This document shows positions 1 to 7,482 of a stretch of DNA of 64,000 nucleotides, in pieces (positions within the stretch are counted from its first letter, which is position 1; each line of letters begins with the position of its first letter). The DNA comes from G963662605 sp963667005. Its GTDB lineage: Bacteria; Bacteroidota; Ignavibacteria; Ignavibacteriales; Ignavibacteriaceae. The position numbers were made by a program, and so were the translations under genes. Below the pieces are notes generated by a model, which was not told where the DNA came from, made no database searches, and saw only the letters and a list, made by a program, of their open reading frames with translations. The stretch lies in contig OY762937.1 in NCBI GenBank assembly GCA_963667005.1, positions 1,550,001-1,614,000 of the forward strand. The letters are read 5' to 3'.

Positions 1-54
1 GAAGGGGCTGAAGCTCCGGCAGCTGCTGCTGAAACACCGGCCGAAAAAGAATAA
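1..54 (+). CDS. rpsF: C-terminal tail of ribosomal protein S6 (partial, 5' end outside window)
   Basis: An open frame enters from the left edge and stops with TAA at 52-54. The 17 visible residues are rich in Ala, Pro and Glu (EGAEAPAAAAETPAEKE), a low-complexity acidic tail of the kind that often extends S6 in bacteria. The identity is inferred from position: rpsF normally precedes ssb-rpsR-rplI, and exactly those three genes follow. No conserved S6 residues are inside the window, so the sequence alone cannot prove the call. Confidence 0.6.
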   Translation, partial: EGAEAPAAAAETPAEKE

Positions 55-72
55 TCAAGAAAGAAGAGATAT

Positions 73-570
73 ATGGCTGATTTGAAAATGCCGGAAGTAA
101 ACTACGTTATCCTCGCCGGTAATTTGACCAAGGATCCCATATTTCGTACAACAACAAGCGGAACGCCAGTCGTAAATTTTACAGTTGCTTCAAACAGGAA
201 GTTTAAAGACAGCTCAAGTCAATGGCAGGAAGATGTTTGTTTTGTCGGCATAGTTGCCTGGAATAAACTCGCCGAAAGCTGCAAAGACCGCCTTCGTAAG
301 GGGTCGGCAGTACTGGTTGACGGGGAATTGCAGAGTAGAACGTGGCGTACCGATGACGGTAATAGCCGCAGCATAGTTGAGATCAAAGCACGGCGTATAC
401 AATTCTTGAACAAACGCGGTCATGGTGTTAACGGCACCGAAGAAGACAGCGGTGTTTTTATTGACGACGACGGCGTTGACTACGTGGAGGATACGTTCGA
501 TAAATTTTTGTCGAGTGAAGAATCCAACTTATTACACAGTAATGAAAATAATTCTTTAACAAAAAATTAA
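73..570 (+). CDS. ssb: single-stranded DNA-binding protein
   Basis: 165 residues. Residues about 8-115 form the SSB OB fold: the NYVILAGNLTKDP start, the VVNFTVASNR strand, the FVGIVAWNKLAE segment and the GELQSRTW strand are all recognisable. It binds and protects single-stranded DNA during replication and repair. The remaining 50 residues are a disordered acidic linker. The usual acidic tip that ends in Pro-Phe and docks partner proteins is missing; the protein ends in NENNSLTKN. It sits between rpsF and rpsR, 18 bases after the S6 stop, as in many bacteria where ssb is co-transcribed with ribosomal genes. Confidence 0.93.
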   Translation: MADLKMPEVNYVILAGNLTKDPIFRTTTSGTPVVNFTVASNRKFKDSSSQWQEDVCFVGIVAWNKLAESCKDRLRKGSAVLVDGELQSRTWRTDDGNSRSIVEIKARRIQFLNKRGHGVNGTEEDSGVFIDDDGVDYVEDTFDKFLSSEESNLLHSNENNSLTKN

Positions 571-583
571 GCGGTAAATAAAA

Positions 584-814
584 ATGAAACCATTAATGAA
601 AGCAAAGAAAGTTTGTAGATTCACAGAAATGGGAATCAAATATATAGACTACAAAGACGTAAAGCTTTTACAGCGCTTTGTATCGGAACAAGGTAAAATT
701 ATTCCAAAACGCATCACCGGAACATCAGCAGCATATCATCGCGAATTAACTACCGCGATTAAACGTGCACGCCACATGGCATTGCTTCCATATGTTTCCG
801 AGAATGTACGATAA
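584..814 (+). CDS. rpsR: 30S ribosomal protein S18
   Basis: 76 residues, normal S18 length. It has the family core: CRFTEMGIKYIDYKD, the LLQRFVSEQGKIIPKRITG block and the conserved AYHRELTTAIKRARHMALLPY ending. S18 binds the 30S platform next to S6. The gene lies 13 bases after ssb and 19 before rplI, so the four genes rpsF-ssb-rpsR-rplI very likely form one transcript. Confidence 0.96.
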   Translation: MKPLMKAKKVCRFTEMGIKYIDYKDVKLLQRFVSEQGKIIPKRITGTSAAYHRELTTAIKRARHMALLPYVSENVR

Positions 815-833
815 GGTTTGAAAGGAATAGAAC

Positions 834-1277
834 ATGAAAGTAATACTTCGTCAAAATATCGAATCACTCGGCACGGTCGGTGATGTTGTTAACGTATCAG
901 CAGGATACGCTTTGAATTATCTTATCCCGAGAAAATACGCTTTTCAGGCAACTGAGGGTAACGTTCGTTCGGCTCAGGAAGAAAAGAAACAGTATGAACG
1001 CCTTCGTCAGAAGGAAATTCAGGATGCTCAGAAAGTTGCATCCGAACTGGATAAAATCTCCGTCACTATTCCTGTTCAGGTTGGTGAAGAAGATAAGATT
1101 TTCGGTACGGTTACTGCTCAGATGATTGCTGACGCACTTAAAGAAAAAGGTTTCGACCTTGACAAACGGAAAATTGAACTCGAAGAACCCATTAAGGCTT
1201 TGGGAATCTATACCGTTGCTGTTAAATTGCATCAGGCAGTTACATCACAGATCAAAGTTTGGGTTGTTAGAGAATAG
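834..1277 (+). CDS. rplI: 50S ribosomal protein L9
   Basis: 147 residues, typical L9 length. The N-terminal RNA-binding domain is clear (MKVILRQNIESLGTVGDVV, then VSAGYALNYLIPRKYA). A charged connecting helix follows at about residues 40-75 and a C-terminal domain at about 80-147 (VGEEDKIFGTVTAQMIADAL). A GGAAT Shine-Dalgarno-like stretch precedes the ATG. It is the last gene of the S6/SSB/S18/L9 operon and is followed directly by a strong terminator. Confidence 0.96.
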   Translation: MKVILRQNIESLGTVGDVVNVSAGYALNYLIPRKYAFQATEGNVRSAQEEKKQYERLRQKEIQDAQKVASELDKISVTIPVQVGEEDKIFGTVTAQMIADALKEKGFDLDKRKIELEEPIKALGIYTVAVKLHQAVTSQIKVWVVRE

Positions 1278-1300
1278 TTCTCTTTCAAAGCAACTATTGA

Positions 1301-1335
1301 AAGCCCCCGAAAAATCGGGGGCTTTTCTGTTTTTA
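1301..1335 (+). terminator. rho-independent terminator after rplI
   Basis: A 9-bp G+C-rich stem (AGCCCCCGA at 1302-1310 paired with TCGGGGGCT at 1315-1323) with an AAAA loop is followed by a T-rich run. It closes the ribosomal operon. Confidence 0.9.
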
Positions 1336-1401
1336 AAAGGACATATTGCGAATGCACTTCATGTGCTGTAAATTGATATGTAAAAATGAAAATTTCAGAA
1401 C

Positions 1402-2313
1402 ATGCACGAAGAATCATCTCATCACCACCACCATCATCACGCTGCACCGGGATCTGTTAATAAACTGTTTGCCATTGGCATCGGCCTTAATGTACTATAC
1501 ATTATTATTGAAGCTGCTTATGGCTTCATAGTTAATTCAATGGCTCTGCTATCAGATGCCGGACATAATCTCAGTGATGTCCTCGGACTTTTACTTTCTT
1601 GGGGTGCCTTGTATCTGGCAACTAAACGCCCCACAAAACTCCGGACGTATGGCTATAGAAAATCCTCAATACTTGCGGCATTTTTGAATGCTGTCATGTT
1701 GTTTATTGCAATTGGCGCAATAGCAATAGAGGCCATTCAACGATTTTCCAGTCATGACAAAATCGACGGCTGGACGATGATTATCGTCGCCGGTATCGGC
1801 GTGATTATTAACGGCGTTACTGCGTTGTTTTTTATCCGTGGCAGCAGTCACGATATAAACATCAAGGGTGCATTTCTGCACATGGCGGCTGATGCGGCTG
1901 TTTCTGTCGGCGTTGTCGTTTCCGGAATAATTATTTTATATACTGGGGCATATTGGGTTGACTCCGTAATGAGTTTAATTATTGTTGTTGTAATTTTTGT
2001 CGGCACATGGAGATTGTTTAAAGATTCGCTTGACCTCATGCTTGATTCCGTTCCCGCAGACATTGATACGATTGAAGTACAAAACTATTTATTGAATCTG
2101 CCCTCGGTTGAGAGCGTTCACGACTTACATATTTGGGCAATGAGTTCATCACAGAATGCGTTGACGGTTCATCTGGTGAGGAACTCCAAAACGGTGGATG
2201 ACAATTTTACACAAACCATCGCCGACGAATTGTTGAAAAAATTCAACATCCATCATACAACCGTGCAATATGAAACAGGAGATGTTCAGGATTGCGGGCA
2301 TGATTGTTTATAA
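1402..2313 (+). CDS. cation diffusion facilitator (CDF) family metal exporter
   Basis: 303 residues. After a cytosolic His-rich start (HHHHHHH at residues 7-13), likely metal-collecting, there are six hydrophobic segments and a C-terminal cytoplasmic domain (VQNYLLNLPSVESVHDLHIW). The metal site is visible: DAGHNLSD in the second membrane segment and HMAAD in the fifth. Both fit the HxxxD arrangement of Zn(II)/Cd(II)-exporting CDF proteins such as CzcD and ZitB. It exports divalent cations in exchange for protons at the inner membrane; the exact metal is inferred. It stands alone between a terminator and a repeat element. Confidence 0.92.
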   Translation: MHEESSHHHHHHHAAPGSVNKLFAIGIGLNVLYIIIEAAYGFIVNSMALLSDAGHNLSDVLGLLLSWGALYLATKRPTKLRTYGYRKSSILAAFLNAVMLFIAIGAIAIEAIQRFSSHDKIDGWTMIIVAGIGVIINGVTALFFIRGSSHDINIKGAFLHMAADAAVSVGVVVSGIIILYTGAYWVDSVMSLIIVVVIFVGTWRLFKDSLDLMLDSVPADIDTIEVQNYLLNLPSVESVHDLHIWAMSSSQNALTVHLVRNSKTVDDNFTQTIADELLKKFNIHHTTVQYETGDVQDCGHDCL

Positions 2314-2343
2314 TTCATGTATTTTTTTGATTTATTAAATAAG

Positions 2344-2453
2344 TGAACTCACCCCCATCTCCTCTCTTGGCAAGCCTGCCCGCCGACGGCGTGGAGAGGG
2401 GAGAGCCTCATAATATAAATTAGATTTTGATTCAGGTGGCGAGGGTGAGTTCA
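2344..2453. repeat. 110-bp element with TGAACTCACCC terminal inverted repeats
   Basis: The left end TGAACTCACCC (2344-2354) is the reverse complement of the right end GGGTGAGTTCA (2443-2453). Inside, CTCCTCTC and GAGAGGGGAG form a second inverted repeat around a G+C-rich centre. No reading frame inside looks real. The ends resemble those of the element at 6139-6304, so the two look like members of one small palindromic, MITE-like family. The rest of the 2314-2752 gap, an A+T-rich stretch from 2454 to the ferredoxin gene, shows no gene and no clear signal. Confidence 0.6.
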
Positions 2454-2752
2454 TTCTTTTTACACACACCATGAAATCGGCTGTTTGAAAAGTAATGTAA
2501 ATTTTCTCCCAACACCGGCGGCTCACCTAAATCTCCTCCCTTCCCGTTTTTAAGAAAATCTCAATTGCATTTGGCAATTATTAATTTCTATTACTCTTCT
2601 CATTTATAGGAAATCTCTCATTTATTTTATCTTGTTTGTGACAAATTGACTCGAAAAGAGCAGGAAATTCTCAATTAAACCGAATATGCGTGATTGGCAT
2701 GCATATTGGATAGCAAAAACAAAAAAATTAACCGATAATCGAAGAAAAACGC

Positions 2753-2983
2753 ATGATTAAAGGATATGTAGAAATTGATAAAGAGATCTGCAAGGGATGT
2801 GAACTTTGCGTCGGAGCTTGTCCGCAGGAGTGTTTAGAACTTGCACAACAGATCAATCAGAGAGGCTACCGGTTCGCCGAGCTAAAGGATGATACATGCA
2901 CGGGTTGTGTAAACTGTGCAATCGTTTGTCCGGATGCTGCAATTACGGTTTACAGACAAGCAAAACCCAAAAAAGCCGTATAG
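2753..2983 (+). CDS. korD: 2-oxoacid:ferredoxin oxidoreductase, ferredoxin-like delta subunit
   Basis: 76 residues with two complete 4Fe-4S motifs: CKGCELCVGACP (Cys13, 16, 19, 23) and CTGCVNCAIVCP (Cys49, 52, 55, 59). It carries electrons from the TPP-containing catalytic subunits to ferredoxin. First gene of a delta-alpha-beta-gamma operon, 16 bases ahead of the alpha gene. The four-gene layout is that of 2-oxoglutarate- or branched-chain 2-oxoacid ferredoxin oxidoreductases (KOR/VOR). The precise substrate cannot be read from the sequence. Confidence 0.88.
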   Translation: MIKGYVEIDKEICKGCELCVGACPQECLELAQQINQRGYRFAELKDDTCTGCVNCAIVCPDAAITVYRQAKPKKAV

Positions 2984-2999
2984 AGAAAGCCGAGGACAT

Positions 3000-4109
3000 A
3001 TGCAAAATCAGACAAAGCCCACAGTGGAAAAATCGAATGATATCCGGCTGATGAAGGGAAATGAAGCCCTTGCAGAAGCCGCGATTCGTGCCGGACTTCA
3101 CGGGTATTTCGGATATCCGATAACCCCTCAATCAGAAATTTTAGAATATCTTACCGAACAAGTACCAAAGCGGCATGGAGTCGTATTACAGGCAGAAAGT
3201 GAAGTAGCTTCAATAAATATGGTTTATGGAGCTGCCGGTGCAGGTAAGAGAGTTATGACAACATCTTCAAGTCCCGGCATCAGCTTAATGCAGGAAGGAA
3301 TATCCTACATTGCTGCAGCCGAGCTTCCGTGTTTAATTGTTAATGTGAACAGAGGCGGCCCGGGATTAGGAACAATTCAACCTTCTCAAGGTGATTATTT
3401 TCAATCCACCAAAGGCGGCGGTCATGGAGACTATCGTCTTATCGTGTTAGCTCCTTCTTCCGTTCAGGAAATGGCCGACTTTGTGTTTGACGGTTTTCGT
3501 CTTGCGGAAAAATATCGCAATCCGGCAATGATTCTTACGGATGGCGCTTTAGGCCAGATGATGGAAAAAGTACATCTGCCGGAAGAATGGTCTTTACCAT
3601 ATACCGATGCTCCATGGGCAACTACCGGAAAACCGAAGGATCGTGAAAGTAATTTTATTACTTCGCTGCACATGGAACCGGAGAAGATGGAAAAGATTAA
3701 TCACACGATGCAGGCAAAGTACAAAGCGATTAAGGAAAACGAAGTTCGCTTTGAAGAATACCTGATAGATGATGCTGAAATCGTATTAACGGCGTTCGGA
3801 CTCGCGGCACGTATTTGCATGACCGCGATTGATATGGTCCGCGAAAAGGGAATCAAAGCGGGACTTATACGACCGATTACACTCTTTCCATTTCCTGAAA
3901 AACGGATTACGGAAATATCGCACAAAGCAAAATATTTTCTTGATGTCGAGATGAACGCGGGTCAGATGATCGAAGATGTTCGTCTTGCGGTTAACGGCAG
4001 GTGCAATGTTTACTTCAAAGGCAGACAGGGCGGTATGGTTCCTTCGCCTGAAGAAGTAGCTGAAGCAATTGAAAAAATTGTAGCAAATGAATATAGTTTG
4101 GAATATTGA
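3000..4109 (+). CDS. korA: 2-oxoacid:ferredoxin oxidoreductase alpha subunit
   Basis: 369 residues from the ATG at 3000, which follows a GAGGA ribosome site. The frame is open upstream to 2916, but that part overlaps the ferredoxin gene. The N-terminal pyrimidine-binding domain carries the GYPITPQSE motif (residues 38-46) and VLQAESEVASINMVYGAA. The C-terminal domain has VLTAFGLAARI and the GLIRPITLFPFP motif. With the beta subunit it decarboxylates a 2-oxoacid and forms the acyl-CoA, passing electrons to ferredoxin. The reaction is reversible and in this group may serve oxidative or reductive TCA flux; that role is inference. Confidence 0.92.
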   Translation: MQNQTKPTVEKSNDIRLMKGNEALAEAAIRAGLHGYFGYPITPQSEILEYLTEQVPKRHGVVLQAESEVASINMVYGAAGAGKRVMTTSSSPGISLMQEGISYIAAAELPCLIVNVNRGGPGLGTIQPSQGDYFQSTKGGGHGDYRLIVLAPSSVQEMADFVFDGFRLAEKYRNPAMILTDGALGQMMEKVHLPEEWSLPYTDAPWATTGKPKDRESNFITSLHMEPEKMEKINHTMQAKYKAIKENEVRFEEYLIDDAEIVLTAFGLAARICMTAIDMVREKGIKAGLIRPITLFPFPEKRITEISHKAKYFLDVEMNAGQMIEDVRLAVNGRCNVYFKGRQGGMVPSPEEVAEAIEKIVANEYSLEY

Positions 4110-4118
4110 GAGGATTAT

Positions 4119-4889
4119 ATGGAACAAGATACCGAACTTACATTTGAATGCGTTTATGAAAAACCGGAAACACTGACCGATACCAGGCTGCATTATTGCC
4201 CCGGCTGCGGTCATGGTGTAGCTCACCGGTTATTAATGGAAGTAATTGACGAACTAGATATACAGGATAAAACTATCGGTGTTGCCCCCGTCGGCTGCTC
4301 GGTTTTTGCATACTACTATATGAATATTGATATGCAGGAAGCTGCTCACGGCCGCGCCAGTGCGGTAGCAACCGGAATTAAAAGAGTAATGCCCGATAAA
4401 TATGTTTTCTCGTATCAGGGTGATGGTGATTTGGCTGCGATCGGTACTGCTGAAACTATTCATACGATAAACCGCGGCGAAAACATTCTTATTGTTTTTA
4501 TTAACAATGCTATTTATGGTATGACCGGCGGCCAAATGGCTCCGACGACACTTAGTCAACAAGTTACTTCTACAACTCCTTACGGCAGAGATACCAAGCA
4601 GGCCGGATATCCTTTAAAGATAACCGAACTAATTGCACAGCTTCCGGGCGCATATTATGTAACCCGCCAGGCTGTCGATACTGCCAATAATATCAGAAAA
4701 CTAAAAAAGGCTCTGAAGGCAGCTTTTGAATATCAAAAGCTGGACAAAGGAACTTGCTTTATCGAGGTTCTTTCGAATTGTCCTTCCGGCTGGAAAATGA
4801 CTCCATTGCAGGCTAATGAATGGATAGCGGAAAACATGTATCCGATGTATCCGCTCGGCGATATTAAAGTTCCTGAAAAGATAAAGTAG
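4119..4889 (+). CDS. korB: 2-oxoacid:ferredoxin oxidoreductase beta subunit (TPP-binding)
   Basis: 256 residues. CPGCGHG (27-33) is the family's conserved cysteine motif. The TPP/Mg2+ motif is GDGD (101-104) followed by the paired Asn at 129-130, with the AIYGMTGGQM segment after it. It starts 9 bases after the alpha gene behind a GAGAGGA-like ribosome site. The length is at the short end of the family, as expected for KOR/VOR enzymes in which each domain is a separate subunit. Confidence 0.93.
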   Translation: MEQDTELTFECVYEKPETLTDTRLHYCPGCGHGVAHRLLMEVIDELDIQDKTIGVAPVGCSVFAYYYMNIDMQEAAHGRASAVATGIKRVMPDKYVFSYQGDGDLAAIGTAETIHTINRGENILIVFINNAIYGMTGGQMAPTTLSQQVTSTTPYGRDTKQAGYPLKITELIAQLPGAYYVTRQAVDTANNIRKLKKALKAAFEYQKLDKGTCFIEVLSNCPSGWKMTPLQANEWIAENMYPMYPLGDIKVPEKIK

Positions 4890-4900
4890 TGGAGTAGAGT

Positions 4901-5464
4901 ATGAAACAAGCAGAAAAAATTATTCTTGCAGGCTTTGGAGGACAGGGAATTTTATCAATGGGTCAAGTCCTTTCCTATGCTGCGGTAATCGAAGGCAAGG
5001 AAACGACATGGATGCCATCATATGGTCCCGAGATGCGTGGCGGTACTGCTAATTGTATTGTAATCGTTGCGGATACCAAAGTAAGCTCGCCTATTGTCAG
5101 CAAGTTCGATTCAGGTATTATCTATAATCAGCCGTCACTGGAAAAATTTGAACATGCAATTCTTCCGGGTGGTTTTTTGTTCTTCGAAGAATCAACGGTG
5201 TTAAATCCACCGACACGAAAAGATATTTCCTTAATAAAAATATCTTCGATTAAAGAAGCAGAACTCATGCAGAAAAAGCAGGTCGCTAACATGATCATGC
5301 TTGGTGCATTTCTGGAAGTGCGGAAAGTGGTTAGTATAGAGGCGGTGCTTCAGGCATTAAAGAAAGTATTGCCTGAACGGCATCACCATCTGATCCCGAT
5401 GAATGAAAAAGCGCTGATGCTCGGAAAGATGCTTGCAGGCGAACAACTTCAAAAAGCTGTGTAG
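4901..5464 (+). CDS. korC: 2-oxoacid:ferredoxin oxidoreductase gamma subunit
   Basis: 187 residues. The start KIILAGFGGQGILSMGQVLS holds the GFGGQG CoA-binding-domain motif at residues 11-16, followed by PSYGPEMRGGTANC, both hallmarks of the POR/KOR gamma family. It contributes the CoA-handling part of the complex. It follows korB by 11 bases with a GGAGTAGAG ribosome site and is followed by a small ferritin-like gene 14 bases later, so the transcript probably continues. Confidence 0.92.
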   Translation: MKQAEKIILAGFGGQGILSMGQVLSYAAVIEGKETTWMPSYGPEMRGGTANCIVIVADTKVSSPIVSKFDSGIIYNQPSLEKFEHAILPGGFLFFEESTVLNPPTRKDISLIKISSIKEAELMQKKQVANMIMLGAFLEVRKVVSIEAVLQALKKVLPERHHHLIPMNEKALMLGKMLAGEQLQKAV

Positions 5465-5478
5465 AAAGGGTATAAAGT

Positions 5479-5742
5479 ATGGCTGATACGGAATATCACT
5501 GCGGACATAATTGTAAAAATACTTGCAGCATGCTGAATGAAGCATTGCGCAAAGAAACCGCCGCAATTCGTTTTTATGAATCTGTCTATGACGAATGTGC
5601 TACTCCGGAAGTAAAAAACTTTCTTGGCGATATTGTTGAAAAACGCCGGAATGAGGTTCTTAAGATCATTCAAAAACTAAATGAAATTCACGCTAATGCT
5701 TCTTCAATCGACGGCGTAATTTCAAGTTTTGACTCTATGTAA
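5479..5742 (+). CDS. small Cys-rich, ferritin-like (rubrerythrin-helix) protein
   Basis: 87 residues, no firm family. The N-terminus has an unusual CxxxCxxxC spacing (Cys8, 12, 16). Residues about 19-70 resemble half of a rubrerythrin-type four-helix bundle: LNEALRKETAAIRFYESV, then PEVKNFLGDIVEKRRNEV with Glu and Tyr in plausible metal-ligand positions. A dimer could complete a di-iron bundle; this is inference. It lies 14 bases after korC behind an AAAGGG ribosome site, which ties it to the oxygen-sensitive oxidoreductase, perhaps as an oxidative-stress or redox accessory protein. Confidence 0.6.
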   Translation: MADTEYHCGHNCKNTCSMLNEALRKETAAIRFYESVYDECATPEVKNFLGDIVEKRRNEVLKIIQKLNEIHANASSIDGVISSFDSM

Positions 5743-5783
5743 ATTTCGATAAATTTAAACACACTAATAAAAAGGGTTAAATT

Positions 5784-6038
5784 ATGGCTAAAACTGTGCT
5801 CGTTGTATTAGTTGGTGACAGAACAGAAACGGCAGGAAAACTGCAACAGGTTTTAAGCGGCTGGGGCTGTATCATTAAAACCAGACTTGGAATTCATGAC
5901 GTCAATTTGGAAGATTGTCCGAAAGAAGGATTGTTGATTTTAGAACTTGCCGGTTCAAAGGAACAAAACGAAGAACTCGCGAGAAAGATTGGTATACTTC
6001 CGGGAGTCTCATCAAAACTTGTGGAATTGACTCTGTAA
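5784..6038 (+). CDS. TM1266-like ACT-fold protein (putative iron-enzyme regulator)
   Basis: 84 residues. The pattern VVLVGDRTETAGKLQQVL, LGIHD, LLILEL, LARKIGILPGVSSKLVEL follows the small ferredoxin-like/ACT family typified by Thermotoga TM1266, often annotated as a putative regulator of iron-only hydrogenase systems. The end, ILPGVSSKLVEL, is the most diagnostic part. The ligand is unknown. It is the last gene before a terminator and probably the tail of the KOR operon, after an AAAAGGG ribosome site. No hydrogenase gene is in the window, so a link to the ferredoxin pool is inference. Confidence 0.65.
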   Translation: MAKTVLVVLVGDRTETAGKLQQVLSGWGCIIKTRLGIHDVNLEDCPKEGLLILELAGSKEQNEELARKIGILPGVSSKLVELTL

Positions 6039-6060
6039 ATTTTCGTGACATCATCGCATT

Positions 6061-6088
6061 AAAGCCGTCCTTGGGACGGCTTTTTTGT
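6061..6088 (+). terminator. rho-independent terminator after the KOR operon
   Basis: AAAGCCGTCC (6061-6070) pairs with GGACGGCTTT (6074-6083) around a three-base loop and is followed by a T run. Confidence 0.88.
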
Positions 6089-6138
6089 TTTACATGTATT
6101 CCAGTTGAATCTCTCGCTGTTGGCAAATGCACAAAACA

Positions 6139-6304
6139 ATGAACTCATCTTACCCAGCCCTTCTTCTCTTGTCAAGAGAAGAAGGGGGCAATCGCATCTT
6201 CGAATACAGATATTAAGTTCGTGCTACCGTTTTTACCCCTTTTCTCTTTTTAAGAGAAAAGAGCTTGTCCCGAGGCAATCGGGAGGTTGGGGATATGAGT
6301 TCAT
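6139..6304. repeat. 166-bp element with ATGAACTCAT terminal inverted repeats and two internal hairpins
   Basis: ATGAACTCAT at 6139-6148 is exactly reverse-complementary to ATGAGTTCAT at 6295-6304. Inside are a perfect 13-bp hairpin (6158-6170 with 6174-6186), a 10-bp hairpin (6239-6248 with 6252-6261) and the short palindrome TCCCGAGGCAATCGGGA near 6268-6284. No coding capacity is convincing. It resembles the 2344-2453 element in end sequence and layout. It fills most of the non-coding 6089-6415 stretch; the remaining 110 bases before the next gene are A+T-rich and featureless. Confidence 0.65.
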
Positions 6305-6415
6305 GTGTTTTATTCGAAAAACTTATGAGTTTCTTGAATCTAAATAGGCGGGGGTTTGCGAGAATTCTCTTCTGAATTGGTTTGTATTTATACTGAATTT
6401 TGAAGATTTTTGAAT

Positions 6416-7438
6416 ATGATGAAAAAGCATTTGCCATATATTGTCTCAATTCTCACCGGACTCGTCTTTATATTCAGCGGGGTAGTGAAGTTATTTCCTA
6501 TCTACGCGTTTGAACATCAGCTCGTTACGCAAAATTTAATGGGTTGGATGCCGGCGCAGATATTTTCAAGAGCATTGATCGGATTTGAGATCGGTCTCGG
6601 GTTGCTGCTCATGCAAAAATGGAATTTAAAAAAGCTTATCATTCCTGCTGCGCTGATGCTGTTAGTCTCATTCAGTATATATCTGTTATTAGGATTATAT
6701 CTTTCCGGCGGACGGCCGACTTCATGCGGTTGTTTTGGAGAGCTTGTGCCGATGTCCGACGGCGTTTCATTTTTGAAAAATACACTTCTTATAGCTGCAC
6801 TTGTATACGTACTGTTCTTTATTGAGGATAAACCCGGTAAGACAGGGTGGCATCTTCTCTTACTCGTAGTGGTTTATGCTATGATTATAGTTTTCTTCCC
6901 CCTGAAACAATTCGAACCAAAAAAAATACCGCTCTCTTTTACCGTCGTAAATAGTTCGGAATCACAGGTGGTTGAAGTTCCCCGCAAAGATGTAAGAGAC
7001 ACTATTATTAAGAAAGAAAAGCCCGCTGAAGAAATTGCTTTGCCCAAAGTGCAATCACAGTATACCGGCATTTCGCAATTCTTATGGAAAAACAAGACTA
7101 TTGGAATTGATGTAAACTCCGGCAAGAAATTAGTGTGTTTGTTAAGTCTTGATTGCGAACACTGTATGGCTGCCGCAACTGATATTGCGGCGCTGCAATC
7201 GAAAAAAGGAATGCCGCAGGTTGTTGCAATGTACTTTGGTGAGGAAAGCGAGTTACAGCCTTTTGCTACAAAGACTCACTTTAATGTTCCATACATCATA
7301 TTGCCGCCCGAAAAATTTTTCCCGCTGATAAAAAATGTTCCGCCTCGCATCACTTTGCTTAATAACGGAAATGTTATTGGTGATTGGAATGGTGAGGAGT
7401 TTAAAGTCGAAGCATTAAAAAAGCTCTTGTCTCTTTAA
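6416..7438 (+). CDS. MauE/DoxX-type redox membrane protein with C-terminal thioredoxin-like domain
   Basis: About 340 residues. The first ~150 contain four membrane helices of the DoxX/MauE type (SGVVKLFPIYAFEHQL, then the SCGCFGELVP motif typical of MauE-like proteins that feed electrons to disulfide chemistry). After a linker, residues about 220-340 look like a periplasmic thioredoxin fold with a CxxC (CEHC) in LVCLLSLDCEHCMAA. Likely role: thiol-disulfide exchange for envelope proteins. The start is uncertain: tandem ATGs lie at 6416 and 6419 and a TTG at 6410, with no clear ribosome site. Confidence 0.8.
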   Translation: MMKKHLPYIVSILTGLVFIFSGVVKLFPIYAFEHQLVTQNLMGWMPAQIFSRALIGFEIGLGLLLMQKWNLKKLIIPAALMLLVSFSIYLLLGLYLSGGRPTSCGCFGELVPMSDGVSFLKNTLLIAALVYVLFFIEDKPGKTGWHLLLLVVVYAMIIVFFPLKQFEPKKIPLSFTVVNSSESQVVEVPRKDVRDTIIKKEKPAEEIALPKVQSQYTGISQFLWKNKTIGIDVNSGKKLVCLLSLDCEHCMAAATDIAALQSKKGMPQVVAMYFGEESELQPFATKTHFNVPYIILPPEKFFPLIKNVPPRITLLNNGNVIGDWNGEEFKVEALKKLLSL

Positions 7439-7464
7439 TGTTAGATTGAAGAAACAAGAGCTTT
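7420..7464. terminator. possible bidirectional terminator between convergent genes
   Basis: AAAGCTCTTGT (7420-7430) and ACAAGAGCTTT (7454-7464) are an 11-bp inverted repeat around a 23-base loop, spanning the stop codon of the redox membrane protein and facing the end of the minus-strand gene at 7483. The long loop and short T runs make termination uncertain. Confidence 0.4.
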
Positions 7465-7482
7465 ATAAAACCGCAGTGGGGA

